The position numbers were made by a program, and so were the translations under genes. 64,000 nucleotides of DNA from Paracyclopina nana (lineage: Eukaryota; Arthropoda; Copepoda; Cyclopoida; Cyclopettidae). Shown here piece after piece: positions 23,617 to 33,140 of this stretch (the first letter of the stretch is position 1; every line of letters starts with the position of its first letter). The stretch covers positions 2,299,001-2,363,000 of the forward strand of contig JAGUCH010000008.1 in NCBI GenBank assembly GCA_019096065.1, in the 5' to 3' direction. The notes under the pieces were generated by a model that was given only the letters and a program-made list of their open reading frames with translations, had not been told where the DNA came from and did no database searches.

Positions 23617-26600
23617 ATGGCGGATAACGAAGGTCGACAAGTTCAGGAGACGTACTACTCATCTCTGCAAACAGTGAAGACGTCTCGCGGCGAATATGAC
23701 GCGCTCATCATGGTGGATCTTTCACAATCGAAGCCGTTCTTTGAAATGCCTGCTGTTTACATCGATGTTAAGATGAAGACATTGCAGGAAATCTATGGTT
23801 TTTCACCAACAAGCGAACTTAAGAAGAATCACCGCATTGCATTCAGGGAGGTTTCGGTCCGAATGGACAAAGAACCCAGCAATTGGGCCGTTTTCGCTCG
23901 AATTCAAAAAGGTGCGTTAACATTAATGCTGCGTTTACTTTTGTACCATGTAAATTTAATGTACATATGTTTTGCAGGCGTTCCACCAAGCATTCGTAAG
24001 GACGTCATTAAGTCTCTCAACAATGACATACGGGCAATGAAGGAAACTGAGCGTCAGCACTACTACATCAATGAGATGACTTACAATTACTTGGAAAAGC
24101 TGGCGAAAGATTACAACTTTCCTAAAAGGGATGCCAAGGGAAAGTTTCACATTGTGAAGTACGGGACAAGAGCTTTGCGTGGACAAGAGGCGCAATTTCC
24201 AGTGACGGGCTCTGGCACTGACACTGACAAGCGCGATGATGACATGGCAGACTTTCAGGTGCCTAAGAAAGGAAAGGTAATGGTTACATTGCATTGTCAT
24301 GCATGCCTTGTGCATGCAATTTTGTAGATTCTATTTCATTTATATGTAATCTTAGGCTGCAAAATCGCCTCATAAGAGCTCTTCGTCCCAAACGAGGATT
24401 GACAAGGAAAGCCCTTCAGGCTCAGGCATGAAACGACGGGCCAATCCTAAGCTTGACGAAGGAGAGGCTGAAAAGAAGAAAAGGACGAGTAGTGGCACTG
24501 CCAAGGGAGCAACTCCAAAGAAGACGCCAACTAAATATAGTCAGTCAAAGTCAAGTGGCACTGCTTTGCAAAAAGCAACAGAAGGCTTGATTCGGCGACC
24601 ATCAAATGTGCCCAACATTTTTGCTTCTGACGACGAAGACGGCTCAAATATTCTAAGCGAATCTGGTTGGCTGCCATTAATTAAGCCAGGAAGCTCTGCC
24701 GCCAATCAACCTAGAGCTTCAACGAGCAAATCTGTCACGCAGGCTCCACTTAGTCAGCAAGTCATGCAGCCGGCTCCACCTAGTCAACCAGTCATGCAAC
24801 AGGCTTCAGCAAGTCAACCTTTCATGCAAGCTCAACCAAACCAAACTACGTTTGCTCAGCCTGCACAGCCAGTACAGCCAGTTCATTACTTTGAAAATGC
24901 GCCTCCTGCCCAAGCTGGGACTTATGATGAAATACCCGAAGGTACTATAGAAGTTGCCTCCACTGAAAGTGTTCGAAATTTATTGTCGATCTTTGGCAAT
25001 GAGCTGACCACTATCATCAAAGAGGCTAAAATGGACATTACCGGCGCTCATGCAAAGCAACTTAGGAGCATGGTTGAGAATGACATCCCTAATGCAGTGG
25101 CAGCTGCTATTGAGCAAAAGTTGCATGACATGGTGAAGCAACTAGAGGAGAAGTATGGTCAACAGCTCCAGGAGTTGAGGGACAGTATTGAAAAGATTGT
25201 GAAAGAAATGGCAGTAAGTAACACACAATAAGCATGTTTATGACATTTCTTAACATGTAACTTATGTACCGCAAATCTTTACAGAGCTCTAAGAAGAGTA
25301 GCAACGACTTGAAAAAGACGTTTGAAGGTGTCATCAAGCAACAAGGATCGATTGATCGATCCATGAAGAGGATGAAAGGCAGCATTGCCAACACTCGTGC
25401 TGCTGGAGTGGAATTGCTTACTGCAGTTTTGCCATTCCAAAACATTGGCGTTGCTTTGGATATTTTCTTGTCAGCTGACATTTGCCGCCGCTACCTGTTG
25501 TACTACATGGAGTCCAGCTTAGATGCTATTGAGTACACAGGCATTATGAACAATATTGCTCAAAAGGTCATTGACCTTCTGTTCACAACAGTTGCGGGAG
25601 CACATTTTGCCCTTGGCGATACCAAAATGTAAGGCATTTTGTAACTTAAGTATTCACGGCTACGACATTGCAGTATCATTTTACAGGGGACGACAGAAAA
25701 TGCTTTGGTACAAGAGATGCGTGCCAAAGTCTTTGATCAAATGGTTGAAAGGTCCTGTCATTTCCTACGTGAAGAGACAGTTTGGTTTGAAGAACCTGGA
25801 TGTTTTGGAAAATTTCATTAAATGCAGAGGAGGTCTGCAGAATCGTTTTTCTAATGATAGGCAAAAGATGATCGTCCATGTCATCTCCAATTGCCGAACT
25901 TCAGACGAGGTCATCCAAGTCTTGTACAATGTTGATCGAAGCTACGCTGAAGACACTTCAGTAAGTAAAATGTTCAAACTTTTATTGCAACTCTTCATTA
26001 TATCCACTCATGACGGCTGTATGGTTGGTATATATATGTGTCTAAATGATACTTACCACTTTTCCTGCTCAATGTTAATTAGAGGTCATCATGCAAAATC
26101 TATTTGTTACTTGAAATGATGTGAAACTAACTTTAAAGACTAATGCAATAACTCATTTCCAGTTTGCTAGCCCAAACTTCCTCAAGAAGCCCACTTTCGA
26201 GCAGTATAAGGCAGGCTTGCTTGCCAAAGGCCTTGTCAAGACGATGCATGAAAATGAGGAGAATGGGCTTAAGCCAAAAGACATCAACTTTGCTGGGATT
26301 GACCATGTCCTTGACAACTTGGATGAGAACTATGGTGCTGTCATGACAGACATTGATATGTACAAGTTCATTGCTAAGTTGGCGCAAACTGTCAATGTCG
26401 ATCCCAAAACTGTGACCTTCACAAATTCCGAGTTTGTGCCCAATGTAAGAATACTTCTTTTATGTTTTAGCACGTGGTATTACCTTTTATATTACAGATA
26501 CATGAAACCTACCTTGAGTTGATCAATAATGGGACCATTAAGTTGGATGGCCGAGCTCAGAAATTCAAGCTGGACGAGGAGAACAGAGCTAGAGAGATGA

Positions 26601-27307
26601 CATCAACTTCTACTGAAGAAAGTGGACCTGCCATGAACGTTGTGCCTAAGGCTGTAAGACCAATTAAATCTGCAAGAGGCCTCAAGAAGGCAGAAAGAGA
26701 AGGGCGCACTTTGAGGGTCCAAATACATTCAAGCACTGATGAGCATGAAGATAACTCACCAAAGGACGACGAACCTTCCAAGCCGACTGGCAACGACGGT
26801 TCAGATGACACCAGCGATGTTTTTGAGGACAGCAATGCTGATGATGATTACGAAGAGAACCAAGATGAAAGTAGCGTGGAGGATGAATACATTCCAGACG
26901 AGGAGTCTGAGGGAAACTGCTCTGGCATTGAAGACGTGGCAGACTCTGACAATGACAATGCTGACCTTGCTCCACCTGTGAGTCCTAACCTTTTTAAACC
27001 TAATAATTTCATAACAAAAGCAAAGCTGCTGTTCCATTCCATTGCATTCAAAGTTTTATCAAACTGAGCAAAAACTTTACCGCTAATGCACCTCAACATT
27101 AATAATTAATGAATTGAATGTTTCACTTTTTTGAAAACTCTATTTACAATTGTATCACCCTTCACCTTTCCTTTACAGAAAAAGTAGACTACTCCTTTGT
27201 GGCAAAAGGTGGCGATCATGAGAACTGGCAACGAATCCCGCCCGAAGCCAAAAGAAGTACACTTCATTGCCGACACCACTTTAATGTCATTGAAAGAAAA
27301 TCCATGA
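23617..27307 (+). CDS. Second protein of the transposon, likely accessory or DNA-binding
   Basis: Eight exons join in phase: 23617-23911, 23978-24276, 24356-25213, 25285-25628, 25687-25960, 26163-26444, 26498-26977 and 27188-27307 (983 aa). The N-terminal ~200 residues look globular. Next comes a basic Ser/Lys-rich stretch (MKRRANPKLDEGEAEKKKR), a Gln/Pro-rich region with SQPVMQ-type repeats, and a coiled coil (around EQKLHDMVKQLEEKYGQQLQ). Then follow two helical blocks (around YLLYYMESSLDAIEYTGIMN and FEQYKAGLLAKGLVKTMHEN), an acidic tail (DDDYEENQDESSVEDEY) and a short conserved-looking end (around TPLWQKVAIMRTG). I do not recognise a domain. By analogy with CACTA elements it may bind the subterminal motifs or recruit the transposase. 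The last acceptor is uncertain: AG at 27178 gives two codons then TAG (946 aa), AG at 27187 gives the 983-aa form. Confidence 0.75.
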
Positions 27308-27450
27308 AGAAAATTAAGAATACTGGGAAATTTGACCTAGATTGTCGTTTTTCAAATTTTAAACGAGATATTCAATTATTTCCAATACATATGTAATGCT
27401 ATGCCAAGTCAAAAATATGCTAAAATATGTCTATTTCGAAATCTTCCAAA

Positions 27451-27456
27451 AATAAA
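27451..27456 (+). terminator. Poly(A) signal of the transposon's second gene
   Basis: AATAAA lies 144 bases after the distal stop codon and before the right subterminal repeats. Confidence 0.6.
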
Positions 27457-27549
27457 TATTGCCAATATTACGTCTTACAAGTGTGCATGCCAGCCTCATT
27501 ATGAGGCCACCAAACAGCCTCGGCCTTTTTGAGCGTTTCTTGTATGGGT

Positions 27550-27836
27550 CTATGCAGTTCAGTCCACGTAACGTGAAACCTAGAAGCGATTAAAAATGGT
27601 AGATCAGTAGAAGTAACGTAGATGCAAATGCCACTATTTTATGATTCGCATGAAAAGGTAACTTGCCACGGTGGCTTCACTTAACGTACACATTTAATTC
27701 TCATGGTTATGACACGTTATGTACACGTAACGTGAAGTTGCCTTTTCGTTACTGTTAGGTAACTACCACGGTAATGCCACGGATCGGCTTCAGTAACTTG
27801 AAACCGACGTGAGGCTAACTTAACATTCTGGTGGGG
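27550..27836. repeat. Right subterminal repeat array of the transposon
   Basis: Dense in ACGTAACGTGAA, CACTTAACGTAC, TACACGTAACGTGAAG and CAGTAACTTGAAACC words, ending at GTGGGG. Similar words occur inverted at the left end and in the central promoter. Confidence 0.6.
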
Positions 27837-28094
27837 CACTTAACGTTTCTAAAATGCCCATATAATCATGTTTAGCTATGATCCCCAAAATATGGTATTT
27901 TGTAGTCAAACTAGGTTATTAGCAGTATATGTCAATTGCGCCCAAGTTTATGGGGTGTCACGGTAAAAACACTCCCACCTATGCTACTTGCTTTAAAGCT
28001 CAGGCTTTCTCCTGCTTCTTGGCCTTCAACTTGATCAGTCTGCTCTTTCTCATCTTTGAGCGAAGTTTGAGAGCTAAAAAGAGACGAGGGGAAA

Positions 28095-29205
28095 ATGAGG
28101 CAAAAGGGTGGCTACTGGAAGAGGCCTGTGTCCAGGACCTACATGTACAACCTGGATGTGGGCGAACACTACTACTCACCTATGACCACCTACTTGGACG
28201 CGGAGCGTGGCACTCGAGGCGAGACTCCAGGTGCTTTGACCTTCGATGAGAGGCTGGCAAGGAAATGGCTGCATGGACGCAGGTATGAAGCCACTGAGAT
28301 GAGAGAAAGGTATGCCAGGGCTTCAAGCATGGCCCGGGGCGAGGCATCGTACCTTGAATCCGAGATGGCTGCAAGGTCATCAGCAAGAGCAGCCTCAGAA
28401 ATGAGAACTGCCTCCACCAGGCAGGCCTCATCCTCGGTGGCCTCCAGGGAGCAACTCATTTCATCCTCAATGTCCTCATCCGCCACCAGGAGGGCTGAGG
28501 CAAGCCAACAGCAACAGCAATCAGTAAGTGAGACTTTTTTGCCAATTTCTCATTTATTTTCAGTTGCCAAGATCTTTACCTTGCAAATATCAAGGCATGC
28601 AGCTGCAGAGTAGTACATACATCGACAAGGCCAAATTTTCAGGCGAGAAGGGTGTCCTAGGCAAACAGTGGCCTAATACTTAAGGTCATGCTCTCTACAA
28701 AAATGTCTGCATTTTCCAGACTTTTCTATGCACTACTAGCTACTGCATAAAATCTTTGAAAATATGGGCATAAATTGGAACAATCTAATTGCAGCTGCAA
28801 AGCATCAGGATGAGTCAGGAGCAGAGAATGGCCTCATCCCAACAGCAAAAGAAGGTCTCAATGTCCTCCTCAAGGCAAGAGCAGCAAATCAAGACAGAAT
28901 CCAAGCGTAGAATTGAGGACGATATTTGCAAAAAGGTTGCAGACATTCGCATCAACCCATGGAGTCCAGGCCAGGAGCTGGACGAGGCCAACGCAGCCTC
29001 AGCTAGGGCAAGGGCTAGGATCCTCGAATTGGAGAGAGAACTAGAGGAGATCACCAGGAAGGCAATGACGACCCAAGAGCGAGCCTTAAAAACTGCCAAG
29101 CAAATGGCCATGGAGGCCACACGTGAAGATGAGGCTGCTGTGGCGGCCTCTTTCACCAAGACCAAAAAGGTCATGATTGAGTCCAGCTCAAAGCTTGGTC
29201 GTTAA
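28095..29205 (+). CDS. Flightin-like thick-filament protein with WYR-type block
   Basis: Two exons, 28095-28523 and 28795-29205, join in phase to 279 aa. Residues 1 to about 58 match the order of the flightin WYR domain: YWKRP, then YMYN, a YY pair (EHYYSPM), YLD and a final DERLARKWL. Flightin binds myosin in pancrustacean striated muscle and sets thick-filament length and stiffness. The middle is Ser/Ala/Arg/Gln-rich. The C-terminal ~100 residues are charged and helical (around ARARILELERELEEITRKAM), more than Drosophila flightin (182 aa) has. The usual acidic N-terminal extension is absent, so an upstream exon may be missing from this model. The large transposon ends 258 bases before this ATG, within the presumed promoter. 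AATAAA at 29472-29477. Confidence 0.65.
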
Positions 29206-29471
29206 ACATAGTATACTGCTATGGCTGCCATTCTCCGCAAAATATCCTGTGAAATATCAATGTGCAATTGCCATGAAGAGTCTGCTGGGATGTTACAATC
29301 ACCTTAAAATTCATGTTAGCCAAAATTGATGATTGAAAAGGTTCTAGCATGACAAAGGCCTTTTCCCTCTTTTTTTGTTAATGTATCAGTCATCAATTTA
29401 CTGTTGCTGTTGTGGTGCTCAAGTTTCTAAAAATGCTGCTAAACAACTTGGTACATTTCACATGTTCATGA

Positions 29472-29477
29472 AATAAA
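29472..29477 (+). terminator. Poly(A) signal of the flightin-like gene
   Basis: AATAAA 267 bases after the stop codon. Confidence 0.55.
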
Positions 29478-29821
29478 AAATACACACCTGGGCTATAAAT
29501 GCTAACTTTACTAGTAAATCTTGAATTGAGGTGCTGTCAAAACTTATGTAGGTAATTTTTGAAATTCTCACCATTAATCCTTGGTGTTGTAGCTCCTCGT
29601 ACTTTTTTGCCCCTGGGCTAGGTTGGCCCGTGTGAAATAAGCCATGGAGGGCTTCATATCTTGACAAACTCATCAGGGCAATACCAATTACGCCTGCTTG
29701 AAGCTAAGCACTAAAATATCCCTATTTTTCCCTCGGATGATTTGATTCCGTCTTATCAATCAATCAAAGGCTTGATTTGAGCATCCAGTTTTGGAGCAGT
29801 CCTTGTAGAGATGATATTTAC

Positions 29822-30545
29822 TATACAGTCTGTCCCGTAGATTTCTGTACACTTTGAAATCAAAAGTTTGTGTTACAAATTCGGGAATTATTAGACACAA
29901 TGGATATCATTGGAAAGCTTGAATCTTTTGCCATCTTTTTTTGCTTCAATGGATAAAAGAAATTAAAAGTAAAAAAATGAGAAAACTTAATTTTCCTGAG
30001 GTACCCTTAATTTTTCTCCCAAAAAAGCAAATTAGCCAAAATCGGCTATTATCGACCAAATTTTCACTTAAGCTAATCCTGGCTATTTTTTTGACATTTT
30101 TTCATGAAAAAAAATCTTGCAGCACTGCGCTCATCAGAAAGGTGGATGATTGGAAAGGATATTTTTCAGTAAAAAAAGACAATAAGGCCACTGCCTACTA
30201 AAAAAGTTTCAAAATTAGTGTTTTAAACATCACATCTTTGGGATTTTTTGTTTATGAAGATCAAATGTTTAACCAATTTCATGAGAAATTGAATAAATAA
30301 TTTTTTTGTGAAAGTGACTTTTCATAAAAAAAAAATCAGTGAAAATGGGAGTGAATTTGGAGTAACTATCAATTTTGTGGTCTAAATCAAAATTTGAATT
30401 AATACTTTTTAAAAATCTCAAAACTAAAAAAGATGGCTTAAGTTTCAAGCTTTCCAACAGTATCCATTGTGTCGAGTATTTCCAGAAGTTTTAACAAAAA
30501 CTTTTGATTTCAAAGTGTACAGAAATCTACAGGACAGACTGTATA
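29822..30545. mobile_element. TA-flanked foldback MITE, 724 bases (Tc1/mariner-type ends)
   Basis: The left end TATACAGTCTGTCC is matched inverted by GGACAGACTGTATA at the right. Inverted similarity continues about 140 bases inward: GATTTCTGTACACTTTGAAA, then GACACAATGGATA, GGAAAGCTTGAA and GCCATCTTTTTT, each answered on the other side. TA borders both ends, as expected for Tc1/mariner-like insertion. The AT-rich centre has no transposase, so it is non-autonomous. Confidence 0.8.
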
Positions 30546-30933
30546 TGGTGAAAATTGAAAAAGAATAAGATTGATACGATTGAATCTTGGAAGCTTACCT
30601 TATGAAAATGGAGGCTGAAAACCTGCCCAAAATTGAGAATTTTACTTCCTTTGCCCGTTAACTTCATTAAAACACTCAAAAATTGCATTAAAGAATGTAA
30701 AAATGCATATACCGAACTGGGGATCTTAAAATAGGGCTGATAAAAAAAGCTGACCTCGGATTTTAAATTGGAATAACAATCGTAAAATTACAGCCCTCGC
30801 AGGCTCGGACTAGAAAAGCTGTACTCGTGTTACTTGCCTAAGTCCTAAAACATAAATTGAACGAGGTAATAATTGTAGCATTCCTCGGACTATTGTAGGT
30901 TTTTTTATAATACTTATACTTGCTATATGTATA

Positions 30934-31520
30934 TCAGTCTTCAAGCCAAGGATTTTCAAGGATTGCACATCTGCTCCGTTCTCCATAATCATAAAGTAAC
31001 TCCTCGCCTTCATGGATGTTTTTCTTCGCATAGAAACAAATGCGAAGAATCTTGTCAATCTTGATAACCTTTGGAATAAGGTTGCTGTTCACCCGGGAAT
31101 GGTTGATAAGTCGGCCCAATCTTCCGCTCTCCCGTGTCGCGTCAATGCTGCAATGACATTAAAAAGAAATAACGATCATATATTGCTGAAATTCAAGGTA
31201 ATCGCTCACCAATAGTTCTCTTCGCCATATTTGAAGTAATAGAGGTACCAATCCTTGTTGTAGTCCGAAAAGGTCGCATACCTTATTTCCCGCCTCTTGG
31301 CCTCTTCGGCGAGCACAAGTTGTCCAGCATATTCCACGACGAAAGATCCGCGCGGGATGGTTTGCGTAGCGAAGAGTCCGCGGTTTTTGCTTGGAACGAG
31401 GCAGATTTCCAGGGGCAAATTCATGTCCCGATGTAGGTCGCATTCCGCAAGCTTTTCCCTGAGTTCATGGTTCGGGTCGACTTTCTTGCACATGCTCCTC
31501 AGCACCATACGGCCAGCCAT
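30934..31520 (-). CDS. KMT5A: Histone H4 lysine-20 monomethyltransferase (SET8/PR-Set7), short form
   Basis: Exons 31210-31520 and 30934-31147 (minus) join over a 62-base intron, giving 174 aa. The SET domain fills most of the protein: NRGLFATQTIPRGSFVVEYA (cofactor loop), WYLYYFKYG, then CIDATRESGRLGRLINHS with the knot Asn119-His120, and GEELLYDYGERS with Tyr158, ending in PWLED. YDYG(E/D)RS and the PWL ending are hallmarks of KMT5A, which monomethylates H4K20 during the cell cycle and in chromatin compaction. Human KMT5A has about 350 residues; here almost the whole regulatory N-terminus is absent. MRPS2 ends only 222 bases upstream, so there is little room for more exons. An acceptor-like TTTGCCAG about 40 bases before the ATG leaves an upstream leader or trans-spliced leader possible. 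Confidence 0.88.
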
Positions 31521-31688
31521 GTTTATCGCATGGTCAATAACTTCAACTTTTACAAGTCTGGCAAATGCGAAACCACTTGATTGATTAAGTCTCAACACAT
31601 ATCGATATTTCAGTTCAACGAGGCAGACACTTGAAAGTCTCAAAAATCAAAACAATGAAAAAAATACTGCAGCTTTTAAAGCGCGACG

Positions 31689-31700
31689 TTTTGGCGGAAA
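31689..31700. promoter_or_regulatory. E2F-like site between MRPS2 and KMT5A
   Basis: TTTTGGCGGAAA closely matches the E2F consensus and lies about 170 bases upstream of the KMT5A ATG. An E2F site would suit a cell-cycle-regulated methyltransferase and would argue that KMT5A has its own promoter despite the tight spacing. Confidence 0.4.
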
Positions 31701-31731
31701 TTTTCGAAAAAAAAAACAAAATTACACAATA

Positions 31732-31741
31732 TTTATTTATT
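31732..31741 (-). terminator. Overlapping poly(A) signals right after the MRPS2 stop
   Basis: On the minus strand AATAAATAAA starts two bases after the stop codon, and a T-run follows within about 20 bases. The MRPS2 3' UTR must be only a few tens of bases. Confidence 0.6.
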
Positions 31742-31742
31742 C

Positions 31743-32668
31743 CTACGATGCATTATCAGCAATACGCTTCTTCTTTCCCAACATAATTGCCTGCTTGAAT
31801 AATTTCAAATATAGCTGCTGGGATTCTAACGAGTCGTCGTTGCCGGGGATTGGGTAGGTGATCAAATTGGGATCGCAATCTGTGTCCACGATTGCCACGG
31901 TGGGAATCGCCATTTTGGCAGCATCTCGAATACCCACGTGGTCAACGTATTCGCTGCCATCTTTGGTATGCAGAAATACCATTGCATCAGGACGCCGAAT
32001 TTCTCCTCCAAACTCCAGCCTAAAAACGAACTAAACTTAGCTGTTGACTAGGAGTTCACTTTGAAAAATAAGCTTACTTGGATCCGGTTAAGACAGTGCT
32101 CCTCCAGAGCCGACAGTGGGCGAATTCTCCCATTTCGATGGCGGCCTTTTCGACCATGTGGACAAGGTGAGGCTGGCGGGCAAGAAACAGGACAATGCCC
32201 CCTTTGTAAGCAAGATGTGCAAGGAAATTCAGAGCTTGACGCATGAGCAGTGACGTTTCATCCAGATCGATGATGGAGGTATCAAAACGGTGGCCATAAA
32301 TGAACGGCCGCATTTGAAGGAGATCCGACCTGCAATGGCATTGTTTAATGCTAATTACGTTTGCAATCTTCGCCTCGTCCTTACTTTGAGGAATGGCCTA
32401 GGTGGACACGAGCTTTGAACAAGTCTTCAACTGTGAAAAGTTTGTGCACGCCAAAATGGTCCATGGACTTCATCGGATCGACTAGCTTTAATTTGGGTTC
32501 ATTTTCAGCCACTGCTGAAGACTGACATCGCACTGACACCATCGGCCTCGCTATCAGCCTCGAAATCATTATGTTCCGCGAAATCATCATTGGCTTGGTT
32601 GGACGAGCCAACACAATAAATGGAAAATGTAAATATTGTCTTTGAGCCAAGTATAATTTAAAAACCAT
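31743..32668 (-). CDS. MRPS2: Mitochondrial small-subunit ribosomal protein uS2m
   Basis: Exons 32385-32668, 32078-32329 and 31743-32019 (minus) join over introns of 55 and 58 bases, giving 270 aa (human MRPS2 is 296). Family landmarks are in order: a region starting FTVEDLFKARVHLGHSSK, RPFIYGHRFDTSIIDLDET, LNFLAHLAYKGGIVLFLARQ, EFAHCRLWRSTVLTGS, and RRPDAMVFL...DPNLITYPIPGNDDS. uS2m sits at the head-body junction of the mitochondrial 28S subunit. The N-terminus is basic with Ser and Arg (around MMISRNIMISRLIARP) and is a likely mitochondrial import signal. Met27 at 32590 is an alternative start that puts this signal first. It is transcribed away from PTPN9. Confidence 0.93.
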
Positions 32669-33140
32669 CGCTTTATGAAGACGGTTATAATATATATTTT
32701 TAATGAATTGAATTCCATAATAATATTTTAAGTGAACTTTATTAGTATGTTTAAGCTATTTTTAAAGAAAAGTAAGTTACGAGGTATTTATGATTGATGG
32801 CTTTTACATTTCACTTTATGTATACTATTGATCGCCACTCCTTTGACATCGGCTTTTTTCGATGCAGAAGCAAACTTCTTCTTTCAGGGCTACTTTGCGA
32901 AAATCAGTAAAGCCATGTGGAGCAAGTTATCTTTAAGTTGCAAGGAATGCATGAAAAAATCATCTGCTGTTTTTTGTTTTGATTCAAATTTCAAGTATTC
33001 ACAAGTGTTTTGCTATTCAAACGAATATTCATCCCAATGAAAATTTGGCTCGAGCTAGAAGTCGATCTGTTGATTTCAATAGAAGGTATTCATGAAGTGA
33101 GCAAAAAGTTAGGCATATTTTGAGTGATTTCTTGGCCAAC
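32669..33140. promoter_or_regulatory. Shared divergent promoter region of MRPS2 and PTPN9
   Basis: The 472 bases between the two start codons must hold the 5' UTRs and promoters of both genes. No clear TATA box is seen on either side. Confidence 0.4.

Larger units (their letters stand above)
19035..27836. mobile_element. Intact ~8.8 kb two-gene DNA transposon, CACTA/EnSpm-like or KDZ-like
   Basis: The ends are short imperfect inverted repeats: CCCCACTAGAA on the left and CCCCACCAGAA read from the right. Further in lies a second inverted match, CGTGGCATTACCATG (19076-19090) against CGTGGCATTACCGTG (27767-27781 on the minus strand). About 200-300 bases inside each end are dense in short motifs (ACTTAACGT, AACGTGAA, TACCACTTAA). 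Inside are two divergently transcribed multi-exon genes, a transposase on the minus strand and a second protein on the plus strand, both apparently uninterrupted. Short inverted ends, subterminal motif arrays and a transposase plus accessory gene are the plan of CACTA elements; the transposase motifs could also suit a KDZ-type element. A possible CA dinucleotide flanks both ends, too short to prove a target-site duplication. Confidence 0.8.

Noticed and set aside
25556-26119. 187-codon frame as a separate transposon gene
   Set aside because: It is exon 5 of the second transposon gene extended through its flanking introns.
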